Assembly (NCBI GenBank): GCA_937890825.1
Contig: CALADS010000068.1
Span: 62,001-126,000, forward strand
DNA: 64,000 nucleotides
Source: an uncultured Bacteroides sp.
GTDB lineage: Bacteria; Bacteroidota; Bacteroidia; Bacteroidales; Bacteroidaceae
Direction of reading: 5' to 3'
Made by a program: the position numbers and the translations under genes. Of the stretch, positions 18,266-27,241 are shown piece after piece; position 1 is the first letter of the stretch, and every line of letters starts with the position of its first letter. The notes under the pieces are model-generated. The model saw nothing but the letters and a program-made list of their open reading frames with translations, searched no databases and was not told where the DNA came from.

Positions 18266-19633
18266 TTACAGCACTTCTTCGCCTTTCAACGTAGCCGAAC
18301 TGGATTCGGTGATACGCACCCGCACAAAGTCGCCCACACGGTGGGTACCGCGGTCGAACACCACTACGCGATTCTGCTCGGTACGGCCAAAAAGCTGTTC
18401 GCGACTGCGCTTGCTCACCCCTTCTACCAGCACTTCATACGTCCGGCCAATGCAGCGGGCATTGGCTTCGGCCGACAAACGGTTCTGCAAGGCGATGATT
18501 TCATTCAAGCGGCGGATTTTCACTTCTTCGGGCACATCGTCGGGCAATTTCTTGCTGGCATAGGTACCCGGACGTTCGGAATATTTAAACATAAAGGCTG
18601 CATCGTAGGCACAAGCCTCCATCAGCGACAAGGATTGCTGATGGTCTTCCTCGGTCTCGCTATGGAAGCCGGAGAAAATATCGGTAGACAAGCCACAGTC
18701 CGGAATGATGCGGCGGATAGCATCCACCCGCTCCAAGTACCATTCACGGTCGTACTTACGGTTCATCAGTTTCAGGATACGACTGCTGCCGCTCTGCACC
18801 GGCAGGTGGATATGCTTGCACACATTGGGCATTTCGGCTATCACCTGAAGCGTTTCGTCGCTCATATCCTTAGGATGCGACGTAGTGAAACGGATGCGCA
18901 CACCCGGAGCAGCCTGTGCCACGGTGCGCAGCAGCATCGGGAAGGTAATCACCTCGCCGTCGGGGCGTTCAAAACGGTAAGAATTGACATTCTGTCCCAG
19001 CAAGGTAATTTCTTTATATCCCTTGCTCACCAGGTCGGCCACTTCGTTCAGAATACTTTCCACATCACGGCTGCGTTCTCTGCCGCGTGTATAGGGCACA
19101 ATGCAATAGGTACAGAAATTATTGCATCCGCGCATAATGGATACAAAGCCCGAAATGTGATTGCCACAGATACGCGAAGGAATCACATCGCGATAGGTTT
19201 CGGTGGTGGAGAGTTCCACATTGATGGCCTTTTCGCCCGCTTCTACCGAAGCAATCAGTTCCGGCAACGACAGATAAGCATCGGGTCCCACTACCAAGTC
19301 TACATGATGCTGGGTAATCAGTTCATCTTTCACCCGTTCGGCCATGCAACCCAACACGCCCACAATCAGCCCCTTTTTCTTCTTTTTCATAGAATGGAAG
19401 AACTCCAGGCGATTGAAAATCTTTTGCTCGGCATTGTCGCGGATAGAACAAGTGTTCATAAACACGGCATCGGCCTCTTCCAGCGTGTCGGCCATATCAT
19501 ATCCGGCCATCTTCATCACCGATGCAATTACTTCACTGTCGGCCACATTCATCTGGCAGCCATACGTCTCGATAAACAATTTCTTGTCTTCTGCAGTTGC
19601 AGATTTAAAGTCTGCTCCCGTTTTCTTTTCCAT
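18266..19633 (-). CDS. miaB: tRNA-2-methylthio-N6-dimethylallyladenosine synthase
   Basis: MiaB is a radical SAM methylthiotransferase that adds a methylthio group to i6A37 in tRNAs reading codons that start with U. The 455 residues contain the N-terminal UPF0004 domain (ETYGCQMNVADSE near 22-34, further cysteines later), the radical SAM cluster motif CNNFCTYC, and a C-terminal TRAM domain. The longest frame adds 43 hydrophobic, AT-rich codons upstream; the ATG at 19633, after an AGAAGAAG ribosome-binding site, gives the normal N-terminus and lies 30 bp behind a promoter box. Confidence 0.95.
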   Translation of the reverse strand: MEKKTGADFKSATAEDKKLFIETYGCQMNVADSEVIASVMKMAGYDMADTLEEADAVFMNTCSIRDNAEQKIFNRLEFFHSMKKKKKGLIVGVLGCMAERVKDELITQHHVDLVVGPDAYLSLPELIASVEAGEKAINVELSTTETYRDVIPSRICGNHISGFVSIMRGCNNFCTYCIVPYTRGRERSRDVESILNEVADLVSKGYKEITLLGQNVNSYRFERPDGEVITFPMLLRTVAQAAPGVRIRFTTSHPKDMSDETLQVIAEMPNVCKHIHLPVQSGSSRILKLMNRKYDREWYLERVDAIRRIIPDCGLSTDIFSGFHSETEEDHQQSLSLMEACAYDAAFMFKYSERPGTYASKKLPDDVPEEVKIRRLNEIIALQNRLSAEANARCIGRTYEVLVEGVSKRSREQLFGRTEQNRVVVFDRGTHRVGDFVRVRITESSSATLKGEEVL

Positions 19634-19664
19634 AAATCTTCTTCTAATTTTTAAATTTCGACTA

Positions 19665-19672
19665 CAAAGATA
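19665..19672 (-). promoter_or_regulatory. -7 box of miaB
   Basis: TATCTTTG on the minus strand, 32 bp ahead of the ATG at 19633. It lies inside the longer reading frame and so decides the start. Confidence 0.6.
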
Positions 19673-19795
19673 CGCTTTCCACCCCAAAAAAGTAATGAAG
19701 TGAAAGAAAAATAATACATAAAACATGCATTTAGAGATATTCATGCTAATTATTGTTAACAATCAAAACAAAAATAGACTGTTAATTTGGTTCAA

Positions 19796-19900
19796 AAAAA
19801 GAAATTCACATTTTTGTGAAATGAAAGAAACATTAGATTTTTTCATAGTTAAGGTTTAGGTTAAAAAATTAAGGGGAGCTGTGAAGCTGCCCTTTTTTCT
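19796..19900 (+). ncRNA. Candidate small RNA, diverged relative of the right-end cassettes
   Basis: On the plus strand, upstream of no gene's 3' end (miaB is read the other way), an intrinsic terminator lies at 19873-19898: GGG-AGCT stem, GTGA loop, AGCT-CCC and six Ts. About 70 bases earlier is a small hairpin TTCACA/TGTGAA. Between them TTTTTCATAGT followed by TTAAGG- and GGTTAA-type sequence is shared with the three cassettes at 61.6, 61.9 and 63.9 kb. The promoter is imperfect (TTAATTTG at 19782-19789). The 5' end is an estimate. Confidence 0.5.
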
Positions 19901-19992
19901 TGTCCTAGCCTCGTTGCATACAGTAGCCGGAATGAAGATTCCCACACCCCCTAAAAAAGGCATCGCAGCACTTCTAAATAGTTGGAGAAATA

Positions 19993-20024
19993 TTGCAGGT
20001 AATCAGATTAAATACTTATCTTTG
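19993..20024 (+). promoter_or_regulatory. Promoter of the small proline-rich protein gene
   Basis: TTG (19993-19995), a 21-bp spacer and TATCTTTG (20017-20024). The ATG follows at 20050. Confidence 0.6.
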
Positions 20025-20049
20025 GCGATGATTAACTAAGAATGGGAAT

Positions 20050-20433
20050 ATGGAAGACATCTTGAAAATTCTATTCGTGGTCGGCATTTTGCTCTACGAA
20101 ATAGTGCGACGCATCCGGAAAGAAGATTCCGGGCAGGCTGCTTCTCTGGAAGAGGACCTGCCGGAACCGGAAGATATACCTGTGCCTCTAGATGAACCCG
20201 ACGCTACCTGCGTGTTCACGCCGGAAGAAGAGGAAAAACCTGCCGACCCACTTCCGCCAACCCCCAAGCCCCAGCGTAAGAAGCCCCAAACTTACCAACC
20301 GCTGCCGGATGCCCCGGCCACTCCACCCACACCGGATATTACCGCCGCTCAGGAAGATGAATACCGCATCCTCTCGGCAGAAGAAGCCCGCAAAGCTATT
20401 ATCTGGGGGGAAATACTGCAACGTAAATACTAA
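20050..20433 (+). CDS. Hypothetical protein with N-terminal helix and acidic proline-rich middle
   Basis: A 127-residue protein not assigned to a family. Residues 4-19 form one hydrophobic segment, then a low-complexity stretch rich in P, E and D (about 28-105), then a short conserved-looking tail DEYRILSAEEARKAIIWGEIL. It looks like a membrane-tethered protein with a flexible spacer. It has its own promoter and precedes the CoA transferase gene by 39 bp, so the two may share a transcript. Confidence 0.65.
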   Translation: MEDILKILFVVGILLYEIVRRIRKEDSGQAASLEEDLPEPEDIPVPLDEPDATCVFTPEEEEKPADPLPPTPKPQRKKPQTYQPLPDAPATPPTPDITAAQEDEYRILSAEEARKAIIWGEILQRKY

Positions 20434-20472
20434 CGATTTGTTTGACACTCAAAAATATAACAAGAAGACATT

Positions 20473-21969
20473 ATGGCATTTAATTACATCTCAGCAGAAG
20501 AAGCTGCTAGCCTCATCAAGCATGGCTATAACATTGGATTAAGCGGATTTACTCCCGCAGGTACCGCCAAAGCTGTGACGCACGCATTGGCCGGCATTGC
20601 CGAAGCAGAACACGCCAAAGGCAACCCTTTTCAGGTAGGAATCTTTACCGGAGCCTCTACCGGTGATGCCTGCGACGGTATTCTGGCTCGCGCCAAAGCT
20701 ATCCGCTACCGTGCACCGTATACTACCAACCCCGATTTCCGCAAGGCTGTGAACAACGGTGAAATAGCCTACAACGACATTCACCTCTCACAAATGGCTC
20801 AGGAACTGCGCTATGGATTCATGGGCAAGGTAAACGTGGCTATCATCGAAGCTTGCGAGGTGACGCCCGACGGTAAAATCTATCTGACAGCAGCCGGAGG
20901 CATCGCTCCTACCATCTGCCGACTGGCCGACCAGATTATCATCGAACTGAATGCGGCCCACAGTAAAAATGCCATGGGACTGCACGACGTATACGAGCCG
21001 CTCGACCCGCCTTATCGCCGTGACATTCCTATCTACAAACCGAGCGACCGCATCGGATTGCCGTATGTACAGGTGGACCCGAAGAAGATAGTAGGCATCG
21101 TGGAAACCAACTGGCCCGACGAAGCCCGCAGCTTTGCGGATGCCGACCCGCTGACCGACAAAATCGGACAAAATGTGGCCGACTTCCTGGCTGCCGACAT
21201 GAAACGGGGCATCATTCCTCCCAGCTTCTTGCCGCTGCAATCGGGTGTGGGCAACATTGCCAACGCGGTATTGGGAGCCTTGGGACGCGACAAGACCATT
21301 CCTCCGTTCGAAATGTACACAGAGGTTATCCAGAACTCGGTTATCGGCCTGATTCGTGAAGGACGCATCAAATTTGGCAGTGCCTGCTCACTGACTGTAA
21401 CCAACGATTGCCTCAACGGCATCTACGAAGATATGGACTTCTTCCGCGACAAGTTGGTGCTGCGCCCGTCGGAAATCTCCAACAGCCCGGAAGTGGTACG
21501 CCGACTGGGTATCATCTCTATCAATACCGCTATCGAGGCCGACCTTTACGGCAACGTAAACTCTACACACATCGGCGGTACCAAGATGATGAACGGCATC
21601 GGTGGTTCGGGCGACTTTACCCGCAATGCCTATATCTCTATCTTTACTTGTCCGTCGGTGGCCAAGGAAGGCAAAATCAGTGCCATTGTGCCGATGGTAT
21701 CACACCATGACCACACCGAACACGATGTGAACATCATCATTACCGAACAGGGTGTGGCCGACCTGCGCGGCAAGAGCCCGAAGGAACGTGCACAGACCAT
21801 CATAGAAAACTGTGTACACCCCGACTACAAGAACATCCTGTGGGATTACCTGAAACTGACCGACGGCAAGGCTCAGACCCCGCACGCCGTGCGCGCTGCC
21901 CTGGCCATGCACGCCGAACTGGCCAAGAGCAGCGACATGAAGAATGTGGATTGGGCGCAATATAAATAA
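20473..21969 (+). CDS. Succinate-type CoA transferase (acetyl-CoA hydrolase/transferase family)
   Basis: Moves CoA between carboxylic acids, for example succinate and acetyl- or propionyl-CoA; in Bacteroides this fits the succinate-propionate fermentation pathway. The 498 residues match the YgfH/Cat1-like subfamily. The glutamate in YTEVIQNSVIG (about residue 278) is the expected catalytic residue that forms the CoA thioester, and GGTKMMNGIGGSGDF (about 369-383) is the conserved glycine-rich loop. A strong terminator follows. The exact acid pair cannot be told from sequence. Confidence 0.9.
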   Translation: MAFNYISAEEAASLIKHGYNIGLSGFTPAGTAKAVTHALAGIAEAEHAKGNPFQVGIFTGASTGDACDGILARAKAIRYRAPYTTNPDFRKAVNNGEIAYNDIHLSQMAQELRYGFMGKVNVAIIEACEVTPDGKIYLTAAGGIAPTICRLADQIIIELNAAHSKNAMGLHDVYEPLDPPYRRDIPIYKPSDRIGLPYVQVDPKKIVGIVETNWPDEARSFADADPLTDKIGQNVADFLAADMKRGIIPPSFLPLQSGVGNIANAVLGALGRDKTIPPFEMYTEVIQNSVIGLIREGRIKFGSACSLTVTNDCLNGIYEDMDFFRDKLVLRPSEISNSPEVVRRLGIISINTAIEADLYGNVNSTHIGGTKMMNGIGGSGDFTRNAYISIFTCPSVAKEGKISAIVPMVSHHDHTEHDVNIIITEQGVADLRGKSPKERAQTIIENCVHPDYKNILWDYLKLTDGKAQTPHAVRAALAMHAELAKSSDMKNVDWAQYK

Positions 21970-22000
21970 GCATCCTTACTGCAAGAAAATCATCCATAAA

Positions 22001-22033
22001 GCGAGAGTGTCTCCGGACGCTCTCGCTCTTTTT
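22001..22033 (+). terminator. Intrinsic terminator after the CoA transferase
   Basis: An 11-bp stem (GCGAGAGTGTC with GACGCTCTCGC, one G-T pair), a 4-base loop and a following T-run. Confidence 0.85.
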
Positions 22034-22052
22034 TTACCATATCAAAAAAATC

Positions 22053-22086
22053 AATCCATGGATTCAGAATCGTAAATCCATGGATT
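22053..22086. repeat. Two identical 12-bp palindromes
   Basis: AATCCATGGATT occurs at 22053-22064 and 22075-22086, 22 bp centre to centre, that is two helical turns. It lies between two convergent genes in a 334-bp gap where I find no gene. Confidence 0.75.
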
Positions 22087-22203
22087 CAATGCTCTAACCT
22101 ACAGCTTTACAAAATTCTATTGCCTTTAAAAAATCAGAAACCTACAGCTAAAATATAGGAAAAAACGACTTCTCTGATTTCATCCATTAAAAAGTATACA
22201 CCC

Positions 22204-22224
22204 TTCACCTTTCACCTTTCACCT
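22204..22224. repeat. Heptamer tandem repeat TTCACCT, three units
   Basis: Three perfect head-to-tail copies in the gap between the convergent CoA transferase and dacB genes. A comparable heptamer array with another unit is at 61744-61764. Confidence 0.75.
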
Positions 22225-22303
22225 GCTGATTATCAGCATAAAAGTGGTGAAACATTCACTACCTATCTGCTAAAGACACCTTTCATGCCAGGCAACAATC
22301 TTG

Positions 22304-23740
22304 CTAAAAACAACGAATAAGCACATCGCATACAGCATCCTGAAACCTGCGAGCCTCCCTACCCGACAACACATTCTGATTCATAATGGCAAAAGCCAAC
22401 TGATGACCACTGCCGGCACGCAGATAACCTGCCAGACAATTGATTCCCGTAAAGGAACCGGTCTTGGCGTGTACGTTGCGAAACGAAGGCGTGTCCGGAT
22501 GCATGCGGTATTGCAGCGTACCGTCTATACCGCCAATGGGCAAGGCCTTGTAGAGCTTCTGAAACACATCGGTACGGGAATAAGCATACCGCAAAAAAGC
22601 CACCAGCAATTCGGGAGATATGAAATTATAATTAGACAGTCCGCAGCCGTCGGCCAGGTTATAGTCGTCGGGGCGATACCCCAGTTTACGTATCAAGGCA
22701 CGAATGGCCGACAAACCAGCCTCGGCAGAAAGATGCTTTTCACCGGTGGTCTGTGCGCCGAGCCGGCACAGTAATGCTTCAGCATTCAGGTTATCACTTT
22801 CCTTCATAATCTCTTTTACCACAGCCGCTACGGGCGTTTCGCACACAGCCAAGCGGACCGATACGGAATCGGGACGGAACTCTTTAAAGGCGTAAGAAAT
22901 GCCTGACGTATCCTGCCACACCACCCCGGCAGCCCGCAGCCGCTCTGCCAAGGTGTGCATGAAGAAATCCTGCGAAGCATACAGATTAACGGAAGCAGTA
23001 CGCCTTCCTTCTACAGAGCCCGACACCATCACCCGGTTACCGTTCTCCAGCCAGTTACGCGTCACACGAAACCGCCCGGCCTTTTGACTCTTGCTGACCG
23101 TACGATTTTCCACCTGATAATACGTAGAAACCGGGGCACACTGCAACATAGCCGCCTCGCCGGGCTGTCCGGGTACCGCAGTAACCTTTACACATCCTTT
23201 ACAGAGCATCAGCGGCGACAGGTAAGGCTGAAACGAAGAGGGATTATCGTCCCACAGCCACCCGCTGCCCCAATACAGAGAGTCTTTCATAGATACATCG
23301 CCATAAACCTGCCCCGTTATCACCGAAAAATCTGCATCCGATACGCTACGCACCAAGGTATCCAGCATTTCCTCATCAAATTCGGGATCAAAGCCCCCTA
23401 CTACATACAAATCGCCATACAGCGTATCTTGCCTGATGATACCTTGGGCCCATACCTCGGTACGGAAAGGTTCGTCTGCTTTCTCTTGTGCCAACGCCGT
23501 GATGGTGGTAAGCAGTTTCATGGTAGAGGCAGGATGCGATAGCTTATCTGCCTGATAAGCATACAGCACACTGTCGGCCGTCAGGTCGTAGACTGAAATC
23601 CCAACCTGCGAACCCTTCGGTAACTGTCTGTGCAACAACTGATGTATCTGTTGCACAGATGACATACCTTGCTTTCCCGACTGCGCCGCCAAGGAAAACA
23701 AATGCAGACTCATACATACCAACCAAACAAACCTTTTCAT
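22304..23740 (-). CDS. dacB: D-alanyl-D-alanine carboxypeptidase / endopeptidase (PBP4, S13 family)
   Basis: A low-molecular-mass penicillin-binding protein acting in the periplasm on peptidoglycan cross-links. An N-terminal signal peptide (residues 1-20) precedes the catalytic motifs of the S13 family: STMK with the active serine at residue 72, SDN (near 313) and KTG (near 427). The 478 residues include the insert domain typical of PBP4 between the first two motifs. It lies 15 bp after lpdA, read in the same direction. All active-site residues are present. Confidence 0.93.
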   Translation of the reverse strand: MKRFVWLVCMSLHLFSLAAQSGKQGMSSVQQIHQLLHRQLPKGSQVGISVYDLTADSVLYAYQADKLSHPASTMKLLTTITALAQEKADEPFRTEVWAQGIIRQDTLYGDLYVVGGFDPEFDEEMLDTLVRSVSDADFSVITGQVYGDVSMKDSLYWGSGWLWDDNPSSFQPYLSPLMLCKGCVKVTAVPGQPGEAAMLQCAPVSTYYQVENRTVSKSQKAGRFRVTRNWLENGNRVMVSGSVEGRRTASVNLYASQDFFMHTLAERLRAAGVVWQDTSGISYAFKEFRPDSVSVRLAVCETPVAAVVKEIMKESDNLNAEALLCRLGAQTTGEKHLSAEAGLSAIRALIRKLGYRPDDYNLADGCGLSNYNFISPELLVAFLRYAYSRTDVFQKLYKALPIGGIDGTLQYRMHPDTPSFRNVHAKTGSFTGINCLAGYLRAGSGHQLAFAIMNQNVLSGREARRFQDAVCDVLIRCF

Positions 23741-23755
23741 ACCCTTTCTATCTGA

Positions 23756-25108
23756 TTATCCCAATGCCTCCTTGAAGATTTCACCCACTGTAGGATGCGG
23801 GAAGACTATCTTCTTCCAGTCGGCAGCTTTCAGTTTCAGTTCGATAGCCATACCGGCAGCCACAATAATTTCAGAAGCCGGATTACCCAAAACATGAGCA
23901 CCCAATACCGTATCGTCTTCGCCCAGCAGCAACTTACATACGCCATTGACTCCTTCATTCTCGGCTACAAACCGACCGCTGAAAGCCATTGGAAGTTTGG
24001 AGACCCGATAGGCTATGCCTTTTTTCTGCAAGGATTCTTCGGTCTCGCCCACGCCGGCTATTTCGGGATTGGTATATACCACACCCGGAATGGCCCGATA
24101 ACTCATGGCATCTGCCTGACCTGTGATATGGTGTACCGCCACTTCGGCCTCGCGTACGGCAGTATGGGCCAGCAAAGAGAAACCGGTCAAATCGCCACAG
24201 GCATACACGGTAGGTTCGGAAGTCTGCATCTGCGCATTCACCACCACATTCCCCCGTTCGTTCTTGTCTAAATGCAGATTCTCTAATCCGAATCCTTGCA
24301 TTACCGGACGACGACCCACACTCATCAGCAGTTTTTCGGCTGCCACCGCACCACCAGTTCCGTCGGACAATTCATAATGAACCTGCACCTGGCCGTCCTC
24401 AGCCCTATCCAGCGACACCACCTTGGTGCTGAGCATAAACCGAATACCCCGCTTGGCATATTCGGCCCGTAGCAGTCCGGAAAGCTCCTTGTCCATACCT
24501 CCCAGAATCTCGTCCATCATTTCTATCACCGTGACCTCTACCCCCAGACTATTAAAGAACGAGGCAAACTCCATACCAATTACTCCCCCGCCTATAATGG
24601 CCAGTGAAGCCGGCAATTCCTTATTATTCAAGGCATCGCGATGCGTCCAATAAGGCACTTTCTCCACACCGGGAATAGGAGGAATAAACGTGTCGGACCC
24701 TGTACACAGCAAAAGATAGTCGCACTCGTACACCTCTTCTCCGCACTGTACATGATGCTTGTCCACTACAGACGCCTCGCCGGTAACCAGCGTCACCCCG
24801 TGAGAAGTCAGCTTACCCTTCACCCCCAACACAAGTTTACGCACCACCTTTTGCTTGCGGGCTATTATTTTCGGCAAGTCAAAGCTAAGCTCTGCCGCCC
24901 CGATAGCATACTTCTGTGCATGACGCGCACCATCGTACGTCTTGGCCGAATAAAGCAACGTCTTGGTAGGAATACATCCCTCATTAAGGCAGACCCCTCC
25001 CACATTCTGTTTCTCGAACAATACCACACTCAAACCCGCCTTTCCGGCAGCTTCGGCAGCCGTATATCCCGCAGGACCTCCACCGATAATGGCCACTTGA
25101 AATTTCAT
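23756..25108 (-). CDS. lpdA: Dihydrolipoyl dehydrogenase
   Basis: FAD-dependent E3 component of 2-oxoacid dehydrogenase or glycine cleavage complexes; reoxidises dihydrolipoamide with NAD+. The FAD motif GGGPAG is at the N-terminus, the redox disulphide GGVCLNEGC has cysteines at residues 40 and 45, the NAD motif IGGGVIGME lies near residue 170, and the C-terminal active-site pair His438-Glu443 sits in HPTVGEIF. At 450 residues it is full length. The neighbours give no partner complex, so which one it serves is open. Confidence 0.94.
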   Translation of the reverse strand: MKFQVAIIGGGPAGYTAAEAAGKAGLSVVLFEKQNVGGVCLNEGCIPTKTLLYSAKTYDGARHAQKYAIGAAELSFDLPKIIARKQKVVRKLVLGVKGKLTSHGVTLVTGEASVVDKHHVQCGEEVYECDYLLLCTGSDTFIPPIPGVEKVPYWTHRDALNNKELPASLAIIGGGVIGMEFASFFNSLGVEVTVIEMMDEILGGMDKELSGLLRAEYAKRGIRFMLSTKVVSLDRAEDGQVQVHYELSDGTGGAVAAEKLLMSVGRRPVMQGFGLENLHLDKNERGNVVVNAQMQTSEPTVYACGDLTGFSLLAHTAVREAEVAVHHITGQADAMSYRAIPGVVYTNPEIAGVGETEESLQKKGIAYRVSKLPMAFSGRFVAENEGVNGVCKLLLGEDDTVLGAHVLGNPASEIIVAAGMAIELKLKAADWKKIVFPHPTVGEIFKEALG

Positions 25109-25129
25109 AGTTTCTGTTTATTTAAGCTG

Positions 25130-25543
25130 TTATACATTGGTTTCTGCTTGCATCCGCTTCTTCAACGCACGGATAAATGCTTCTTCATTGACCGGTGTAA
25201 CCACTTCGCACCGGCCGGCACCATGCCTCACCAGCACATAATGCATCACTGCCCATCTTCCTATCTTCATGGAAGAGGTCTGCTCCACCAAAACAATCTC
25301 CTTGATAAGAATCTCTTTACTACGCATAAAGCGGCCCCGATACAGCAGCAGCCTGCCGTCTGAAGTCAACGTATAGGTAGTATGAATCAATTTCTCAATG
25401 CACACCACCAACAAAAGCATAAACAACACCGCACTCAGCAGTTCTTTATGCCAAAACCCCCAAACCGTAATAAAGGTCATCAACCCCAAAGCAATGTATT
25501 GCCCCGCTACAATGCGTGCATGAAACAAGCGATTCATCATCAT
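25130..25543 (-). CDS. Hypothetical small membrane protein with PH-like domain
   Basis: A 137-residue protein with two adjacent hydrophobic helices (about 14-30 and 35-50) and a soluble beta-rich part beginning YTLTSDGRLLLYRGRF, a pattern typical of bacterial PH-like domains. No function known to me. It is 21 bp upstream of lpdA on the same strand and may be its operon partner. Its layout resembles the protein at 16973-17431, but they do not look closely related. Confidence 0.6.
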   Translation of the reverse strand: MMMNRLFHARIVAGQYIALGLMTFITVWGFWHKELLSAVLFMLLLVVCIEKLIHTTYTLTSDGRLLLYRGRFMRSKEILIKEIVLVEQTSSMKIGRWAVMHYVLVRHGAGRCEVVTPVNEEAFIRALKKRMQAETNV

Positions 25544-25640
25544 CTCTGCTTTTCTATTTACTTTTTTATATTAGATTGCTAAAATAGAGATTGTTTAGAA
25601 CTTTATCAAGAAAAAAGATACAAAGAATGTGGTAATTTTG

Positions 25641-25648
25641 TAGTTTTG
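25641..25648 (+). promoter_or_regulatory. -7 box of nadB
   Basis: TAGTTTTG, 21 bp before the ATG at 25670. The longest frame begins with TTG right at this box, so the box supports the later ATG. Confidence 0.55.
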
Positions 25649-25669
25649 CAACCATTAAACACTATACGT

Positions 25670-27241
25670 ATGGTAAGAAAGTTCGATTTCCTCGTTATCG
25701 GCTCCGGAATTGCCGGTATGAGTTTCGCGCTCAAAGTGGCGCACAAAGGAAGTGTAGCCCTCATCTGCAAGGCAGGTCTGGAAGAAGCTAACACCTATTT
25801 TGCCCAAGGAGGCATCGCCTCTGTCACCAATCTGGCAGTAGACAACTTCGAGAAACATATAGAAGATACCATGATTGCCGGCGACTGGATAAGCGACCGT
25901 GCAGCGGTAGAAAAAGTAGTACGCAATGCTCCGGCACAGATTGAAGAACTTATCCACTGGGGAGTGAATTTCGACAAAAAGGAAGATGGGGATTTCGACT
26001 TGCACAAGGAAGGCGGACACAGCGAATTCCGTATCCTACACCATAAAGACAATACGGGTGCCGAAATACAGACCAGCCTGATAAAAGCTGTACAGAATCA
26101 TCCGAACATCACTGTGCTGAAAGAACATTATGCAGTAGAGATCATCACACAGCATCATCAGGGAATCATTGTGACGCGCTATACACCGGGTATCAAATGC
26201 TACGGTGCCTATGTACTCAATGAAAATACAGGCGAAGTGGATACCTTCCTCTCTAAAGTTACGGTGATGGCTACCGGAGGATGTGAAGCTGTATATCGAC
26301 ACACCACCAATCCATTGGTAGCTACCGGAGACGGTATAGCTATGGTGTATCGTGCCAAAGGTGCCGTAAAGGACATGGAATTTATCCAGTTCCACCCCAC
26401 TGCCTTGTATCATCCGGGCGACCGCCCCTCGTTCCTGATTACCGAAGCTATGCGTGGCTACGGCGGTGTGCTTCGCACCAAGGATGGCAAAGAATTCATG
26501 CAGAAATACGACCCGCGCCTCTCGTTGGCTCCACGCGATATTGTGGCACGTGCCATAGACAATGAAATGAAGCTCCGCGGTGAAGATCATGTCTATCTGG
26601 ATGTAACTCATAAAGACCCGGAAGAAACCAAGAAGCATTTCCCGAATATCTACAAGAAATGTCTGAGCATAGGTATTGATATTACCAAAGATTATATTCC
26701 TGTGGCTCCGGCTGCACACTATCTGTGCGGAGGTATCAAGGTAGACCTGGACGGACAAAGCAGCATCCGACGCCTGTATGCCATCGGCGAATGTTCTTGC
26801 ACCGGTCTGCACGGAGGTAACCGTCTGGCCAGCAACTCGCTGATTGAAGCCGTAGTATATGCCGATGCAGCAGCCAAGCATGCACTGAGCGTACTGGACC
26901 GTTATGATTTCAATGAGGATATTCCCGAATGGAACGATGAAGGTACTATCTCGAACGAAGAACGGGTATTGATTACCCAAAGCATGAAAGAAGTGAACCA
27001 GATAATGGAGGCGTATGTGGGTATCGTGCGTAGCAATACCCGCCTGACACGTGCCTGGAACCGCTTGGATATTCTGTATGAGGAGACTGAAAAACTTTTC
27101 AAGAGCAGTAAGGCTACCCGCGAACTCTGCGAATTACGCAACATGATTAATGTGGGCTATCTTATCACCCGTCAGGCTATGGAGCGCAAAGAAAGCCGCG
27201 GTCTGCACTATACTATCGATTATCCGCGTGTGAAGGAATAA
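25670..27241 (+). CDS. nadB: L-aspartate oxidase
   Basis: Flavoprotein that oxidises L-aspartate to iminoaspartate, the first step of de novo NAD synthesis; quinolinate synthase (nadA), the next enzyme, is encoded at 40471. The 523 residues begin with the FAD-binding motif VIGSGIAGMS, contain the HxxGGH and QFHPTALYHPGDRPSFLITEA segments of the succinate dehydrogenase/aspartate oxidase family, and end with the helical C-terminal domain. The 3' end overlaps that of the convergent M48 gene by 29 bp. Confidence 0.94.
   Translation: MVRKFDFLVIGSGIAGMSFALKVAHKGSVALICKAGLEEANTYFAQGGIASVTNLAVDNFEKHIEDTMIAGDWISDRAAVEKVVRNAPAQIEELIHWGVNFDKKEDGDFDLHKEGGHSEFRILHHKDNTGAEIQTSLIKAVQNHPNITVLKEHYAVEIITQHHQGIIVTRYTPGIKCYGAYVLNENTGEVDTFLSKVTVMATGGCEAVYRHTTNPLVATGDGIAMVYRAKGAVKDMEFIQFHPTALYHPGDRPSFLITEAMRGYGGVLRTKDGKEFMQKYDPRLSLAPRDIVARAIDNEMKLRGEDHVYLDVTHKDPEETKKHFPNIYKKCLSIGIDITKDYIPVAPAAHYLCGGIKVDLDGQSSIRRLYAIGECSCTGLHGGNRLASNSLIEAVVYADAAAKHALSVLDRYDFNEDIPEWNDEGTISNEERVLITQSMKEVNQIMEAYVGIVRSNTRLTRAWNRLDILYEETEKLFKSSKATRELCELRNMINVGYLITRQAMERKESRGLHYTIDYPRVKE

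Noticed and set aside
18341..19654. 437-residue plus-strand open frame
   Set aside because: Fully antisense to miaB; its histidine- and glutamine-rich composition is the usual result of reading a coding strand backwards.
26036..26980. 314-residue minus-strand open frame
   Set aside because: Antisense shadow of nadB without any domain or promoter.
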